A DNA stretch of 42,874 bases from the NCBI GenBank assembly GCA_947625755.1, contig CANQPJ010000018.1, positions 1-42,874 of the forward strand. Direction: 5' to 3'. Position 1 is the first letter of the stretch. Every line of letters begins with the position of its first letter. A program made the position numbers and the translations under genes. The stretch is from an uncultured Lachnospiraceae bacterium (lineage in GTDB: Bacteria > Bacillota > Clostridia > Lachnospirales > Lachnospiraceae). Shown here piece by piece: positions 1-7,585 of this stretch. Below the pieces are notes generated by a model that was not told the DNA's origin, ran no database searches, and worked only from the letters and a program-made list of their open reading frames with translations.

Positions 1-2
1 AG

Positions 3-83
3 TGCAATAACAGCGGTTGGGATTACATCGTTTATGACAAACGCACCTCGGTCAAAGGAAAGGGGTGCAGGAATGTCAAATAG
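3..83 (+). CDS. Possible C-terminal end of an upstream gene (partial)
   Basis: Frame 3 is open from the window edge to a TAG at 81-83 and reads WDYIVYDKRTSV and then a basic tail. It would overlap the first excisionase-like start at 73 by 11 bases, the kind of overlap seen in coupled genes. Frame 1 is also open here, so the assignment is uncertain. Too little is visible to name a family. Confidence 0.3.
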   Translation, partial: CNNSGWDYIVYDKRTSVKGKGCRNVK

Positions 84-294
84 CAGTGAAAAAAAGAAGC
101 GTTACAACATTCCTCTTTGGTGTAAACCAAACCTGTCTATTGAGGAGGCGGCAGCTTATTCCGGTATTGGAATGGGAAAGCTTTATGAAATGACGGAAAG
201 TCAGGATTGTCCTTTTGTTCTTTGGATTGGTAGCAGAAGAATGATTAAAAGGAAAGTCTTTGACGAGTTTATCGAAAGGCAATACTCGATTTAA
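73..294 (+). CDS. Excisionase-like small HTH protein, copy 1
   Basis: The protein has 73 residues. The start at 73 is preferred over an in-frame ATG at 34 because GGGGTGCAGG lies just upstream. Its body carries the Tn916/Tn1545 Xis-type pattern: LSIEEAAAYSGIG (a MerR-like winged helix), then CPFVLWIGSRRMIKRKVF and an aromatic C-terminus. Xis-family proteins bind the ends of an integrative element and steer its integrase toward excision. This is the first of four related genes in tandem, all pointing at the integrase at 1129. It could instead be a small regulator that has lost its recombination role. Confidence 0.8.
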   Translation: MSNSSEKKKRYNIPLWCKPNLSIEEAAAYSGIGMGKLYEMTESQDCPFVLWIGSRRMIKRKVFDEFIERQYSI

Positions 295-391
295 GGAAAA
301 AGTCAAGTCTGCGATGAGCCGATTCGCATAATTGGCTTACCGCAGACTTTTGAGTATGCTGTAATCACCAAAGGCAAGGAGGTTACAGCGT

Positions 392-613
392 ATGTCTGAC
401 AAACAACTTAAATCCAATATGTCGAGTGTCCCAATTTGGAAGAAGATGAACCTTACGGTTGAAGAAGCTTCGGAATATTCGGGCATTGGCACATCAAAGA
501 TAAAAGAACTATCGAATAGCGAAGATTGTCCTTTCGTTCTTTGGAACGGAGCAAAGCGATTGATTAAAAGAAAACAATTTGAGGAATACCTGTCATCGCA
601 GTATTCCCTCTGA
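392..613 (+). CDS. Excisionase-like small HTH protein, copy 2
   Basis: The protein has 73 residues, with AAGGAGG a few bases before the ATG. It shares with copy 1 the LTVEEASEYSGIG helix-turn-helix core and the CPFVLWNGAKRLIKRKQF wing and basic segment, but the two are clearly diverged in sequence. A 97-bp gap separates it from copy 1, and copy 3 follows after 13 bases. The family role is that of a DNA-bending accessory factor for tyrosine recombinases. Which of the four copies is the working excisionase cannot be told from sequence. Confidence 0.8.
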   Translation: MSDKQLKSNMSSVPIWKKMNLTVEEASEYSGIGTSKIKELSNSEDCPFVLWNGAKRLIKRKQFEEYLSSQYSL

Positions 614-626
614 CGGAGGTGGTGTT

Positions 627-863
627 ATGGGAAATAAGCAGACTGAATTGAATAATTCAGGCAATCGGGTGGAAACCGTGCCGGTTTGGGTTAAGCCTTA
701 CCTTACGATTGATGAAGCGACCGCTTACACAGGCATAGGCAGAGACAAACTTTATGAGATGACAAGCCAAGAAAAATGTCCGTTCGTGCTGTGGGTAGGA
801 AACAGACGAATGATTAAGAGACGAGTTTTTGATGAGTACATTGAGAAAATGTACTCAATATAG
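627..863 (+). CDS. Excisionase-like small HTH protein, copy 3
   Basis: The protein has 78 residues. The start at 627 is chosen because ACGGAGGTGG lies just upstream; the longer reading from 579 would run back into copy 2. It has LTIDEATAYTGIG and then CPFVLWVGNRRMIKRRVF, and is closest to copy 1 in the second half. Its first 20 residues are polar and differ from the other copies. It lies in one operon-like run with copy 4 and the integrase, with a 12-bp gap to copy 4. Confidence 0.8.
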   Translation: MGNKQTELNNSGNRVETVPVWVKPYLTIDEATAYTGIGRDKLYEMTSQEKCPFVLWVGNRRMIKRRVFDEYIEKMYSI

Positions 864-875
864 GAAGGAGGGCTT

Positions 876-1115
876 ATGGACAACGGTGTTTTAGCTTACA
901 GAGCCTTACTCGAAAAGCGTAAAGAAAAAGCTCCCTTTTGGGAGAAGAATGTTCTAACTGTTGAGGAAGCAGCCGAGTACACCGGTATAGGTAGGACAAA
1001 AATCAGGCAAATCATAATGAAGGGTGATTGTCCCTTTGCTGTTACTAACGGTGTTCAGGTCTGTGTAATCCGAGACAAATTTATTGATTATCTTGATAAG
1101 CAATTTCGCATTTAA
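876..1115 (+). CDS. xis: Excisionase of Tn916 type, copy next to the integrase
   Basis: The protein has 79 residues with GGAAGGAGGG before the ATG. LTVEEAAEYTGIG aligns with the other three copies, but the second half is different: CPFAVTNGVQVCVIRDKF replaces the CPFVLW...RR.IKR block. It ends 13 bases before the integrase start, the position xis normally holds in Tn916-like elements, so it is the best candidate for the real excisionase. Because the putative DNA-contacting wing is divergent, it should recognise a different sequence from copies 1-3 (inference). Confidence 0.8.
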   Translation: MDNGVLAYRALLEKRKEKAPFWEKNVLTVEEAAEYTGIGRTKIRQIIMKGDCPFAVTNGVQVCVIRDKFIDYLDKQFRI

Positions 1116-1128
1116 GGGAGGAAAAATT

Positions 1129-2382
1129 ATGCCAAGAACAAAAAGAAAAGACAAATCAAGAGTAGTGCTTCGCACAGGCGAATCACAGAGAGCCGATGGT
1201 ACATACCATTTCAGTTGGACGGACGCCAACCACAAAAGGCGTTATGTGTATGCCAAGACACTTGATGAACTGCGATACAAAGAGGAACAAATCGCAAAAG
1301 ACAAGAGCGATGGCATTAAGGCAGAAGCTCGTTACACAACGGTCAATGACATATATGAGCTTTGGAAGGATTTGAAGCGAGGACTGAAAAACAACACCTT
1401 TGAAAACTACAAGTATATGTATGAGACCTTTGTCCGTCATCAGATAGGTTCAAAGACTGTATCTTCTCTGAGAAAAACAGATATAAAGAGGTTCTATAAT
1501 TACCTTGCAGACGAACGCCATCTGAAGCCGGCAACCATTGATAATATTCATACGGTTCTCCATCAGATTTTGGATATGGCGGTCGATGATGACTACATCA
1601 GGAATAACCCGTCAAACAATGTGCTTAAAGAGTTGAAACAGTCCCATTGTTTTCAGACCGAGAAGCGTAGAGCCTTAACAAAGCCGGAGCAAGAGTTGTT
1701 TCTTGACTATCTGAAAAACTCTCCGACATCAAAGTATTGGTATCCGGTGTTTGCGGTTATGATTGGTACGGGACTTCGTGTTGGAGAGGTTACAGGGTTA
1801 AGATGGTGCGATATTGATTTGGAAGAAGGTATCATTGATGTGAACCACACGCTGGTTTACTATGACCACCGTACCGAGGGCAGTAAGCGTGGCTGTTACT
1901 TCAATGTTAATACGACCAAAACCCCGGCAGGAAGAAGAAAAGTGCCTATGCTCGGTTTCGTCAAAGAAGCATTTTTAATGGAAAAAGAAAGACAGGAATT
2001 GCTTGACCTTCATTGTGAAGCGACTGTTGACGGATACACCGATTTTATCTTTATCAATCGTTTCGGACAGCCGCAACATCAGGCAACCCTCAACAAAGCA
2101 ATTCGCCGTATTATTCGTGACTGTAACGACGAGCAGTTGTTGAAAGATGAAAATGCAGAAGTATTGCTCCCGCATTTTAGCTGCCATTCTTTAAGACATA
2201 CTTTTACAACAAGAATGTGCGAAGCAGGGGTAAATGTTAAGGTCATTCAGGACACGCTCGGTCATAAAGATATTTCAACTACGCTTAACATCTATACCGA
2301 TGTAACGAAGGAACTGAGGAAGTCCGAGTTTGAAGGTCTTGACTCCTACTTCAAAAATGAGTATAATAAAGTGTCGGTTTGA
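1129..2382 (+). CDS. int: Tyrosine recombinase (integrase) of an integrative element
   Basis: The protein has 417 residues. The ATG at 1129 follows AAGGGAGGAAAAA; the longer reading from 1084 overlaps xis. Order of parts: a Tn916-type N-terminal arm-binding domain (about 1-70), a SAM-like core-binding domain (about 75-165) and a catalytic domain. The catalytic set is visible: Arg217 in GTGLRVGEV, His353 and Arg356 in HSLRHTF, His379 in LGHKDI and the nucleophile Tyr389 in LNIYTDVT. It integrates and excises the element by a Holliday intermediate. The gene appears intact and should mark the right end of the element, with the att site downstream of its stop; the rest of the element lies left of the window. 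Confidence 0.93.
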   Translation: MPRTKRKDKSRVVLRTGESQRADGTYHFSWTDANHKRRYVYAKTLDELRYKEEQIAKDKSDGIKAEARYTTVNDIYELWKDLKRGLKNNTFENYKYMYETFVRHQIGSKTVSSLRKTDIKRFYNYLADERHLKPATIDNIHTVLHQILDMAVDDDYIRNNPSNNVLKELKQSHCFQTEKRRALTKPEQELFLDYLKNSPTSKYWYPVFAVMIGTGLRVGEVTGLRWCDIDLEEGIIDVNHTLVYYDHRTEGSKRGCYFNVNTTKTPAGRRKVPMLGFVKEAFLMEKERQELLDLHCEATVDGYTDFIFINRFGQPQHQATLNKAIRRIIRDCNDEQLLKDENAEVLLPHFSCHSLRHTFTTRMCEAGVNVKVIQDTLGHKDISTTLNIYTDVTKELRKSEFEGLDSYFKNEYNKVSV

Positions 2383-2751
2383 CAGATTAAATTGATACGG
2401 ACTTCATAGTTGGTGGATAAAAGCATTTACATCATTTACATCAATTTTTACACAAAGCCCCCACGAAACTAATCGAAAATAAAGTAAAGTAGGATTTTGA
2501 AAAAATCTGATTTGCGACTTATTTTGAACTATGTTGGGTTATAGCAAGAATTGAAACGATGTCCTAAATCGTCCCTACGTTAAAGTCCGATTCTGGTAAT
2601 ATCAAATCAAAACGCAATAAATAGACCTATTTTCCTCTATCGTGTTGGCAAAATATAGTCGTTTGACAGCATTTTGACAACATTTTCCTAGTTAAATTTA
2701 GGAAACATAAGTTTTATACAGGAAAGCAGGGAATTCAACATTTCAAAATCT
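2383..2751. other. Non-coding stretch after int, probable element end
   Basis: No convincing gene is seen in about 370 bases. AT-rich sequence with two TTTGACA-like repeats near 2662-2683 and a CCTA...TAGG inverted repeat follows. In Tn916-type elements the right att site lies in such a region just beyond int. I could not find a matching left copy within the window, so the exact boundary is not assigned. Confidence 0.4.
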
Positions 2752-2796
2752 AAAGGACACTTTTAGAAGATTATTTCTAAAGGTGTCCTTTTTTGT
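2752..2796 (+). terminator. Rho-independent terminator-like hairpin
   Basis: AGGACACTTTTAGAA pairs with TTCTAAAGGTGTCCT around a short loop, with one G-U pair, and is followed by TTTTTT. It lies between the integrase region and the next small gene and could end int transcription. Confidence 0.75.
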
Positions 2797-2829
2797 ACTC
2801 TAAAATGCTGATAGTGGAAAGGAGTGAAA

Positions 2830-3102
2830 ATGAGCGAAAGTTACTATGACATCAAAAAATTAAAAGAGGTTAGGGAAACTAACAAGAGATTGCGGAAACA
2901 GTTTTTAAGATATCAGGAGGCAGAGATTGTCTATAGTATCCAGCATAAAAAATTGTTAGAGCTAGCAAGCAGGGCAGGAGCGATTTATAGAATTGATGGC
3001 TATGTATTAATTAATAGAGATTGGATGAAGCAAAAACATAATGTGTACTACTTAATATTACTATATTTGAAATACCGCTTTTGTGAGCGGTATTTTTTCT
3101 GA
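2830..3102 (+). CDS. DUF6462-like small protein with an altered C-terminus
   Basis: The protein has 90 residues; the ATG at 2830 has GGAAAGGAG upstream. Residues about 10-65 (RYQEAEIVYS, then LLELASRAGAIYRIDGYVLINR) match the winged-helix DUF6462 family of small DNA-binding proteins found in Clostridia, often near integrative elements. The last 20 or so residues are read through a terminator hairpin (3071-3098) and look unlike the family, so the native 3' end may have been lost by truncation or frameshift. Its function is unknown; a regulatory role is likely from the fold. Confidence 0.6.
   Translation: MSESYYDIKKLKEVRETNKRLRKQFLRYQEAEIVYSIQHKKLLELASRAGAIYRIDGYVLINRDWMKQKHNVYYLILLYLKYRFCERYFF
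3071..3098 (+). terminator. Terminator hairpin overlapping the end of the DUF6462-like gene
   Basis: AATACCGCT and AGCGGTATT form a perfect 9-bp stem around TTTGTG, followed by TTTT. It lies inside the reading frame of the small gene, just before the stop. Confidence 0.8.
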
Positions 3103-3138
3103 CAAATGTTATAAAATCAGACTGTTTATGGCATTTCA

Positions 3139-4017
3139 TTATTCATGAAACCATTCCCTTAATTCTTCAAGCATTTTATTGGCAATAGGAGTAAACATCT
3201 GATATTTTTTCCAAACTAAATATAGTTTTGTTTCAAGTCTAGGGGTAAGAGGACGGAATACCAAGCCGCTGTCAAGACTTGTATCAATCAAATGCTCAAA
3301 GGTAAGAAGATATCCCAGTCCCTCTTTGACAAAAAGAGAGCCATTGTATGATAGCCTAAAAGAACCTTCTAAATGCAGATTGTCTATTTTATTGCCACAC
3401 CATCTGGAAATGTCTTTAGACCAGCCCTGTTCCGAGCAGAATAAAGGAAGTCCGGTCAAATCATCAACAGAGACAGACTGTTTTTCTGCAAGAGAGCAGT
3501 CGTTAGGCATGACAACACCCCATAAATCTGATTCTGGAAATATCAGGTAATGATATTTGTCTGTATTTGGTTCCTCTGCCAGAACAGCAAAATCAATGAC
3601 ACCTTTATCCAGCTTTTCTGTTACCTGCTCCGTGTCCCCGCTGGTAATGTGATATCGCAGATCGGGATAGGTATTTTTGAATGATTTAATTTTAGCAGCA
3701 AGATGTCTGATCTGATAGGACTCTGCCAGACCAAAATAGATTTCACCGCCTAATACATCATCCAGTGAAAGAAATTCCGTAGTGATTTTGTCTGCCATTG
3801 TCACAAGGTCTTCCGCACGTTTGCGGAGCAGGACGCCCTCGTCTGTCAGTTCTATGTGGAAACTGTGACGGATAAACAGTTTCTTTCCCAGCTCATCTTC
3901 CAGTGATTTTAACTGTTTGGAAAGCGTAGGTTGGGTGACGTGTAGAAGTTCTGCTGCACGGGTCATATTTTCTTCTCTTGCTACAGCAAGAAAATACCGC
4001 ATTGTTCTTAATTCCAT
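3139..4017 (-). CDS. LysR-family transcriptional regulator
   Basis: The protein has 292 residues. The start at 4017 (MELRTMRYF) is preferred to 4047 because it matches the family N-terminus and has AGAGAG upstream. It has an N-terminal winged HTH (about 1-60, with NMTRAAELLHVTQPTLSKQL) and a LysR substrate-binding domain (about 88-290). It is divergent from a small helical protein and an alpha/beta hydrolase and probably controls both, plus itself, through the palindrome at 4052-4067. The inducer is not readable. A 97-bp piece of this gene (3728-3824) recurs almost exactly at 22239-22335. Confidence 0.92.
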   Translation of the reverse strand: MELRTMRYFLAVAREENMTRAAELLHVTQPTLSKQLKSLEDELGKKLFIRHSFHIELTDEGVLLRKRAEDLVTMADKITTEFLSLDDVLGGEIYFGLAESYQIRHLAAKIKSFKNTYPDLRYHITSGDTEQVTEKLDKGVIDFAVLAEEPNTDKYHYLIFPESDLWGVVMPNDCSLAEKQSVSVDDLTGLPLFCSEQGWSKDISRWCGNKIDNLHLEGSFRLSYNGSLFVKEGLGYLLTFEHLIDTSLDSGLVFRPLTPRLETKLYLVWKKYQMFTPIANKMLEELREWFHE

Positions 4018-4051
4018 ACATTTTCTCTCTTTCTTTCGATATTCCAAAAAA

Positions 4052-4067
4052 TTATATCATGATATAA
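4052..4067. promoter_or_regulatory. Palindromic LysR-type operator candidate
   Basis: TTATATCATGATATAA is a perfect 16-bp palindrome 35 bp upstream of the lysR start, in the divergent intergenic region. It satisfies the T-N11-A pattern of LysR boxes. Assignment to this regulator is inference from position. Confidence 0.6.
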
Positions 4068-4145
4068 ATTATAACCATTAGCAAAATGGAAGTCAATTAC
4101 CTATACTAAAATTACAATCAGAAGGGAGGCGGTTATACGGAGAAT

Positions 4146-4346
4146 ATGATTCAGAATATGAAAGATGCAGGATGCGATAATGAAATTATTACAAAGATAT
4201 GCAGATTGTATACTGAAGGACAGATTCAGGATGCTGTGAAAATTTTGAGACGGCATCGATGCAATCTGATGGAGCAACTACATGAAAGTCAAAACAGGGT
4301 GTACTGTCTTGACTTTCTGATAAGACAGATGGAAAGCAATGTATAA
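4146..4346 (+). CDS. Small helical protein of unknown function
   Basis: The protein has 66 residues and is predicted all-helical, with no membrane segment. The second half (LRRHRCNLMEQLHESQNRVYCLDFLIRQME) reads like the C-terminal dimerisation helix of MerR-type regulators, but no helix-turn-helix is present. The start is a little uncertain: GGAG lies only 3 bases before the ATG, though a stronger GAAGGGAGG lies further up. It sits between lysR and the hydrolase, in the same direction as the latter, so co-expression is likely. Its function is not recognised. Confidence 0.6.
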   Translation: MIQNMKDAGCDNEIITKICRLYTEGQIQDAVKILRRHRCNLMEQLHESQNRVYCLDFLIRQMESNV

Positions 4347-4427
4347 AGTTTATCTAAGTTCATGAATGAAAAAGATTTAAGGATGGATGATAAACTAACC
4401 CGAAATAAGAAAGGAAGGTAATGCAAA

Positions 4428-5429
4428 ATGATAGAAACAATGAAACTGGAATTGACAAAAGAGTGGGATAAAACATTCCCGAAAAGCGATAAGGTAAATC
4501 ACAGAAAGGTAACTTTTCCTAACCGCTATGGTATTACGCTGGCAGCAGATTTATATGAGCCGAAAGGCGTAGAAGGGAAACTGGCGGCGATTGCTGTATG
4601 CGGGCCATTTGGTGCAGTAAAGGAGCAGGCTTCAGGATTGTATGCCCAGACAATGGCAGAGCGTGGTTTCCTCACGATAGCGTTTGATCCGTCATTTACC
4701 GGAGAGAGTGGAGGAACACCCCGTTATATGGCATCTCCGGACATCAATACTGAAGATTTTCAGGCGGCAGTGGACTTCCTTTCCGTACAGGATAATGTCA
4801 ATCCAGAGAAAATCGGTATCATTGGTATCTGCGGCTGGGGTGGCATGGCATTAAATGTGGCGGCGCTGGATACCCGAGTAAAGGCCACCGCTGCGATGAC
4901 CATGTATGATATGACAAGAGTCAACGCAAAAGGATATTTTGACAGTGAGGACAGCGAGGAAGCACGCTACCAGAAGAAAGTCGCCATGTGTGCGCAAAGG
5001 CTGACTGATCTCAAGGTCGGAGAATACGCTCTTGCGGGTGGTGTGGTTGATCCCCTGCCAGAGGATGCGCCGTTCTTCGTAAAAGATTATTACGATTATT
5101 ACAAGACTGACCGCGGCTATCACGCAAGGTCTCTCAACTCCAATGGCGGCTGGAACATAATCGGATGCGAGTCGTTTATTAATCAGCCCATCCTTAAATA
5201 CAGCAAGGAAATCAGAAGCGCTGTCTTGTTGGTACATGGAGAGAAGGCTCACTCCTGCTATTTTTCAAAGGATGCATATGAGGAAATGACGAAAGACAGC
5301 AAGTATACTGCAAATAAGGAGCTTATGATTATTCCCGCTGCCGTACACACCGATCTTTATGACGGCGGTGGAAAGGATATGATCCCGTTTGACAAGTTGC
5401 AGGGGTTCTTTGAGGAATATTTGAAGTAA
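4428..5429 (+). CDS. Alpha/beta hydrolase (dienelactone-hydrolase/YcjY-like)
   Basis: The protein has 333 residues, and GGAAGG lies before the ATG. It has an alpha/beta-hydrolase fold: strand-rich start (ITLAADLYEPKG), a GPFGAVKEQ oxyanion-side loop, the nucleophile elbow GICGWGG with Cys135 where serine is usual, and a late VHTDLYD that offers the histidine. A Cys nucleophile is known in dienelactone hydrolases and in the YcjY-like group. No signal peptide is seen, so it is cytoplasmic. Substrate is unknown; small esters or xenobiotics are plausible. It sits downstream of a LysR regulator transcribed the other way, typical for inducible detoxification genes. Confidence 0.85.
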   Translation: MIETMKLELTKEWDKTFPKSDKVNHRKVTFPNRYGITLAADLYEPKGVEGKLAAIAVCGPFGAVKEQASGLYAQTMAERGFLTIAFDPSFTGESGGTPRYMASPDINTEDFQAAVDFLSVQDNVNPEKIGIIGICGWGGMALNVAALDTRVKATAAMTMYDMTRVNAKGYFDSEDSEEARYQKKVAMCAQRLTDLKVGEYALAGGVVDPLPEDAPFFVKDYYDYYKTDRGYHARSLNSNGGWNIIGCESFINQPILKYSKEIRSAVLLVHGEKAHSCYFSKDAYEEMTKDSKYTANKELMIIPAAVHTDLYDGGGKDMIPFDKLQGFFEEYLK

Positions 5430-5445
5430 GCGAAACGGGAGGCAA

Positions 5446-5592
5446 GTGTCATATTCAACCAATGAGAAAATCGATACGGATGGAGGTATCGAGGGAAAAT
5501 CGGATGCCTACAAGGATATGATGATTATCGGGCAAGTTTGTGATAAAAGTGAAAAAATCTTTTGGAGAGGTGATACTATTGAGCTTGAATAG
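5446..5592 (+). pseudogene. Short reading frame or gene remnant after the hydrolase
   Basis: A GTG-started frame of 48 codons lies behind GGGAGG, but with only 3 bases spacing. It ends in VCDKSEKIFWRGDTIEL. The C-terminal part looks protein-like, yet it is too short to place in a family, so a decayed 3' fragment of a larger gene is as likely as a true small gene. A terminator follows at once. Confidence 0.3.
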
Positions 5593-5600
5593 ACGCTAAA

Positions 5601-5641
5601 ATCCCACAAAGCCTTTATTTATGGGCATTGTGGGATGTTTT
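5601..5641 (+). terminator. Rho-independent terminator of the hydrolase unit
   Basis: ATCCCACAA (5601-5609) pairs with TTGTGGGAT (5628-5636) with further pairing inside the loop, then GTTTTTA. Confidence 0.8.
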
Positions 5642-5705
5642 TATATTGGTGTGATTCTATTTATAAGAAAAAAGAAGTCTTGGGAGAATAATATCGCATA
5701 TATAT

Positions 5706-7379
5706 TTAATTATCGCATTCTAAAACAAGTACTTCACAACTATTAAGATTAAGACTGTTCATTGAAATTGTGGCCCTATTCATATTAGAAAGAAGTATTT
5801 TTTTGATTGGATAATTAAGGTCTATGCTAACAGTTTCTTTTCCAAAATTAGAAACAATTAATATGCGTTGATTATCAAGTACACGATAATATGCCATTAT
5901 ATTTTCAGTATTTTCATATACAGGAATAAATTCGCCGTAAGTAAATGTTTCTTTATAGTAAGGAGATTTTCGTATTGATATTAATTTTCGATAATAATTC
6001 AATACGGAATCTGGGTTATGTTCCTGAGTTTCAACATTAATTGATTTGTAATTTGGATTAATTTTTAACCAAGGTGTTCCAATGGTAAATCCGGCATTTA
6101 TGGAATTGTTCCATTGCATAGGAGTTCTAGCATTGTCACGACTCATTTTACAACAAGCTGAAAGAGCCTGACTGTCAGTAAGACCAGCTTCCGTAGCTAT
6201 TTGATATTGGTCTATGGTATTTATGTCGTTGAACTCTTCGATGCTGTTCCATATAGCGTTCTGCATTCCAATTTCCTGCCCCTGATAAATAAATGGAATT
6301 CCGCGAAGGAGAATACTTATTGTTCCAAGCATTTTTGTACCATCGGAATTTCTACCGTATTCCGGCAAAAATCTGGAAACTCCACGAGGCTCATCATGAT
6401 TTTCTATAATATTAGCTTCAAAACCAATTTGCTCTATTTCAATTTGAGATTTGATAATTGTTTCACGCCATTTTTTAAAATCAATGTCAGGAGCATCATA
6501 CCAGCCATGAATTCCATCGCTGAGAGTATGAGCACTGAAATCAAAAATTGTTGAAAAATGTCCATTGTCACCAATGAACTGATTAAGTTCATCTTTGTTC
6601 ATATTAAACACTTCAGCTACAGTGAACGCATCATATCTTTCAAAAGTGTTTTTCTTTAAATCTTCTAATAATTCACCAATGCCGTCGACACTTTCTATCA
6701 TACGCCAACAACTGGATAAGCCATCGGAACCGTCAGGCTCAAGAGTAGGAAAATCAAGGTCTTTTTTGATATTCATTATGGCATCGATTCTAAAACCGGC
6801 AAGACCTTTTTCGAGCCACCAATTTACCATGTCAAAAAGTTTTTGCCTGAGAAGTGGATTTTCCCAATTTAAATCAGGTTGCTCTTTTGCAAACATATGA
6901 AAATAGTATTTGTCAGTTCCAGGTACAGGTTCCCAACAACTACCACCAAAATATGAACGATAATTGTTAGGTGGATTACCATTTTTACCATCTCTGAAAT
7001 AGAAATAATCTGCATATTCTCCATCAGGGTTAGCTAATGCTTTCTGAAACCATTCATGTTTATCAGAACAATGATTGATAACTAAATCCATAATAATGTA
7101 CATATCACGTTTTTTTGCTTCTGCAAGCAATTCATCAAATTCATCCATAGTTCCAAATTCTGCAGCAATTGAATAGTAGTCTGAAATATCGTATCCCTGA
7201 TCAACAAATGGAGACTGATAAATCGGAGAAAGCCATATAATATCAATTCCTAATTCTTTTAAATAATCTAATTTTGATATAATTCCTCTTAAATCACCGA
7301 TACCATCACCATTTGTATCGAGAAAACTTTTAGGATAAATCTGATAAGCAACCTTATCATGCCACCATTTTTTTTTCAT
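5706..7379 (-). CDS. malL: GH13 alpha-glucosidase (oligo-1,6-glucosidase/MalL type)
   Basis: The protein has 557 residues, the usual size for GH13 subfamily 31. The (beta/alpha)8 barrel motifs are complete: MDLVINHCSDKHEW, GFRIDAI with nucleophile Asp199, FTVAEVF with acid/base Glu256, IENHDEPR with Asp329, and the subfamily signature KEQPDLNWENP. No signal peptide is seen, so it acts in the cytoplasm on imported short maltodextrins or isomaltose-type sugars. The residue after the nucleophile is Ala200; valine there is associated with alpha-1,6 and threonine with alpha-1,4 preference, so linkage preference stays open. It is divergent from the first AraC regulator and part of the maltodextrin cluster. 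Confidence 0.9.
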   Translation of the reverse strand: MKKKWWHDKVAYQIYPKSFLDTNGDGIGDLRGIISKLDYLKELGIDIIWLSPIYQSPFVDQGYDISDYYSIAAEFGTMDEFDELLAEAKKRDMYIIMDLVINHCSDKHEWFQKALANPDGEYADYFYFRDGKNGNPPNNYRSYFGGSCWEPVPGTDKYYFHMFAKEQPDLNWENPLLRQKLFDMVNWWLEKGLAGFRIDAIMNIKKDLDFPTLEPDGSDGLSSCWRMIESVDGIGELLEDLKKNTFERYDAFTVAEVFNMNKDELNQFIGDNGHFSTIFDFSAHTLSDGIHGWYDAPDIDFKKWRETIIKSQIEIEQIGFEANIIENHDEPRGVSRFLPEYGRNSDGTKMLGTISILLRGIPFIYQGQEIGMQNAIWNSIEEFNDINTIDQYQIATEAGLTDSQALSACCKMSRDNARTPMQWNNSINAGFTIGTPWLKINPNYKSINVETQEHNPDSVLNYYRKLISIRKSPYYKETFTYGEFIPVYENTENIMAYYRVLDNQRILIVSNFGKETVSIDLNYPIKKILLSNMNRATISMNSLNLNSCEVLVLECDN

Positions 7380-7393
7380 TGTAAATACCTCAT

Positions 7394-7420
7394 AATTACT
7401 AATTGAGAATATTAGTAATT
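7394..7420. promoter_or_regulatory. Inverted repeat in the leader of the GH13 gene
   Basis: AATTACTAAT and ATTAGTAATT form perfect 10-bp arms around 7 bases, 15 bp upstream of the GH13 start. It may be an operator or a short mRNA hairpin. Confidence 0.5.
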
Positions 7421-7436
7421 TCCTTCGCTTAATTTA

Positions 7437-7465
7437 TTGACAATGCATTGATTAGAATGCATTAT
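7437..7465 (+). promoter_or_regulatory. Promoter candidate for the first AraC gene with twin AATGCATT boxes
   Basis: TTGACA (7437-7442), 17 bases, CATTAT (7460-7465). The palindromic octamer AATGCATT occurs twice (7442-7449 and 7456-7463), 14 bp centre to centre, inside this promoter. AraC-type proteins often bind such repeated half-sites, so autoregulation is plausible. Confidence 0.45.
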
Positions 7466-7585
7466 ACTGCTATTATATAAACGAAAAATAGAATTATCTT
7501 GCAATATTTTAACAATGTATAACACAATACTGCTAATTAAATGATGATGTATAATTACTTTCACAAGATGAATGAGGTGGTTATT

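Noticed and set aside
2383-2751. Exact attachment site of the integrative element
   Set aside because: No matching second copy within the window, so no boundary can be justified.
4851-5252. 133-codon minus-strand frame in the hydrolase gene
   Set aside because: Antisense to a well-supported hydrolase with a conserved nucleophile elbow.
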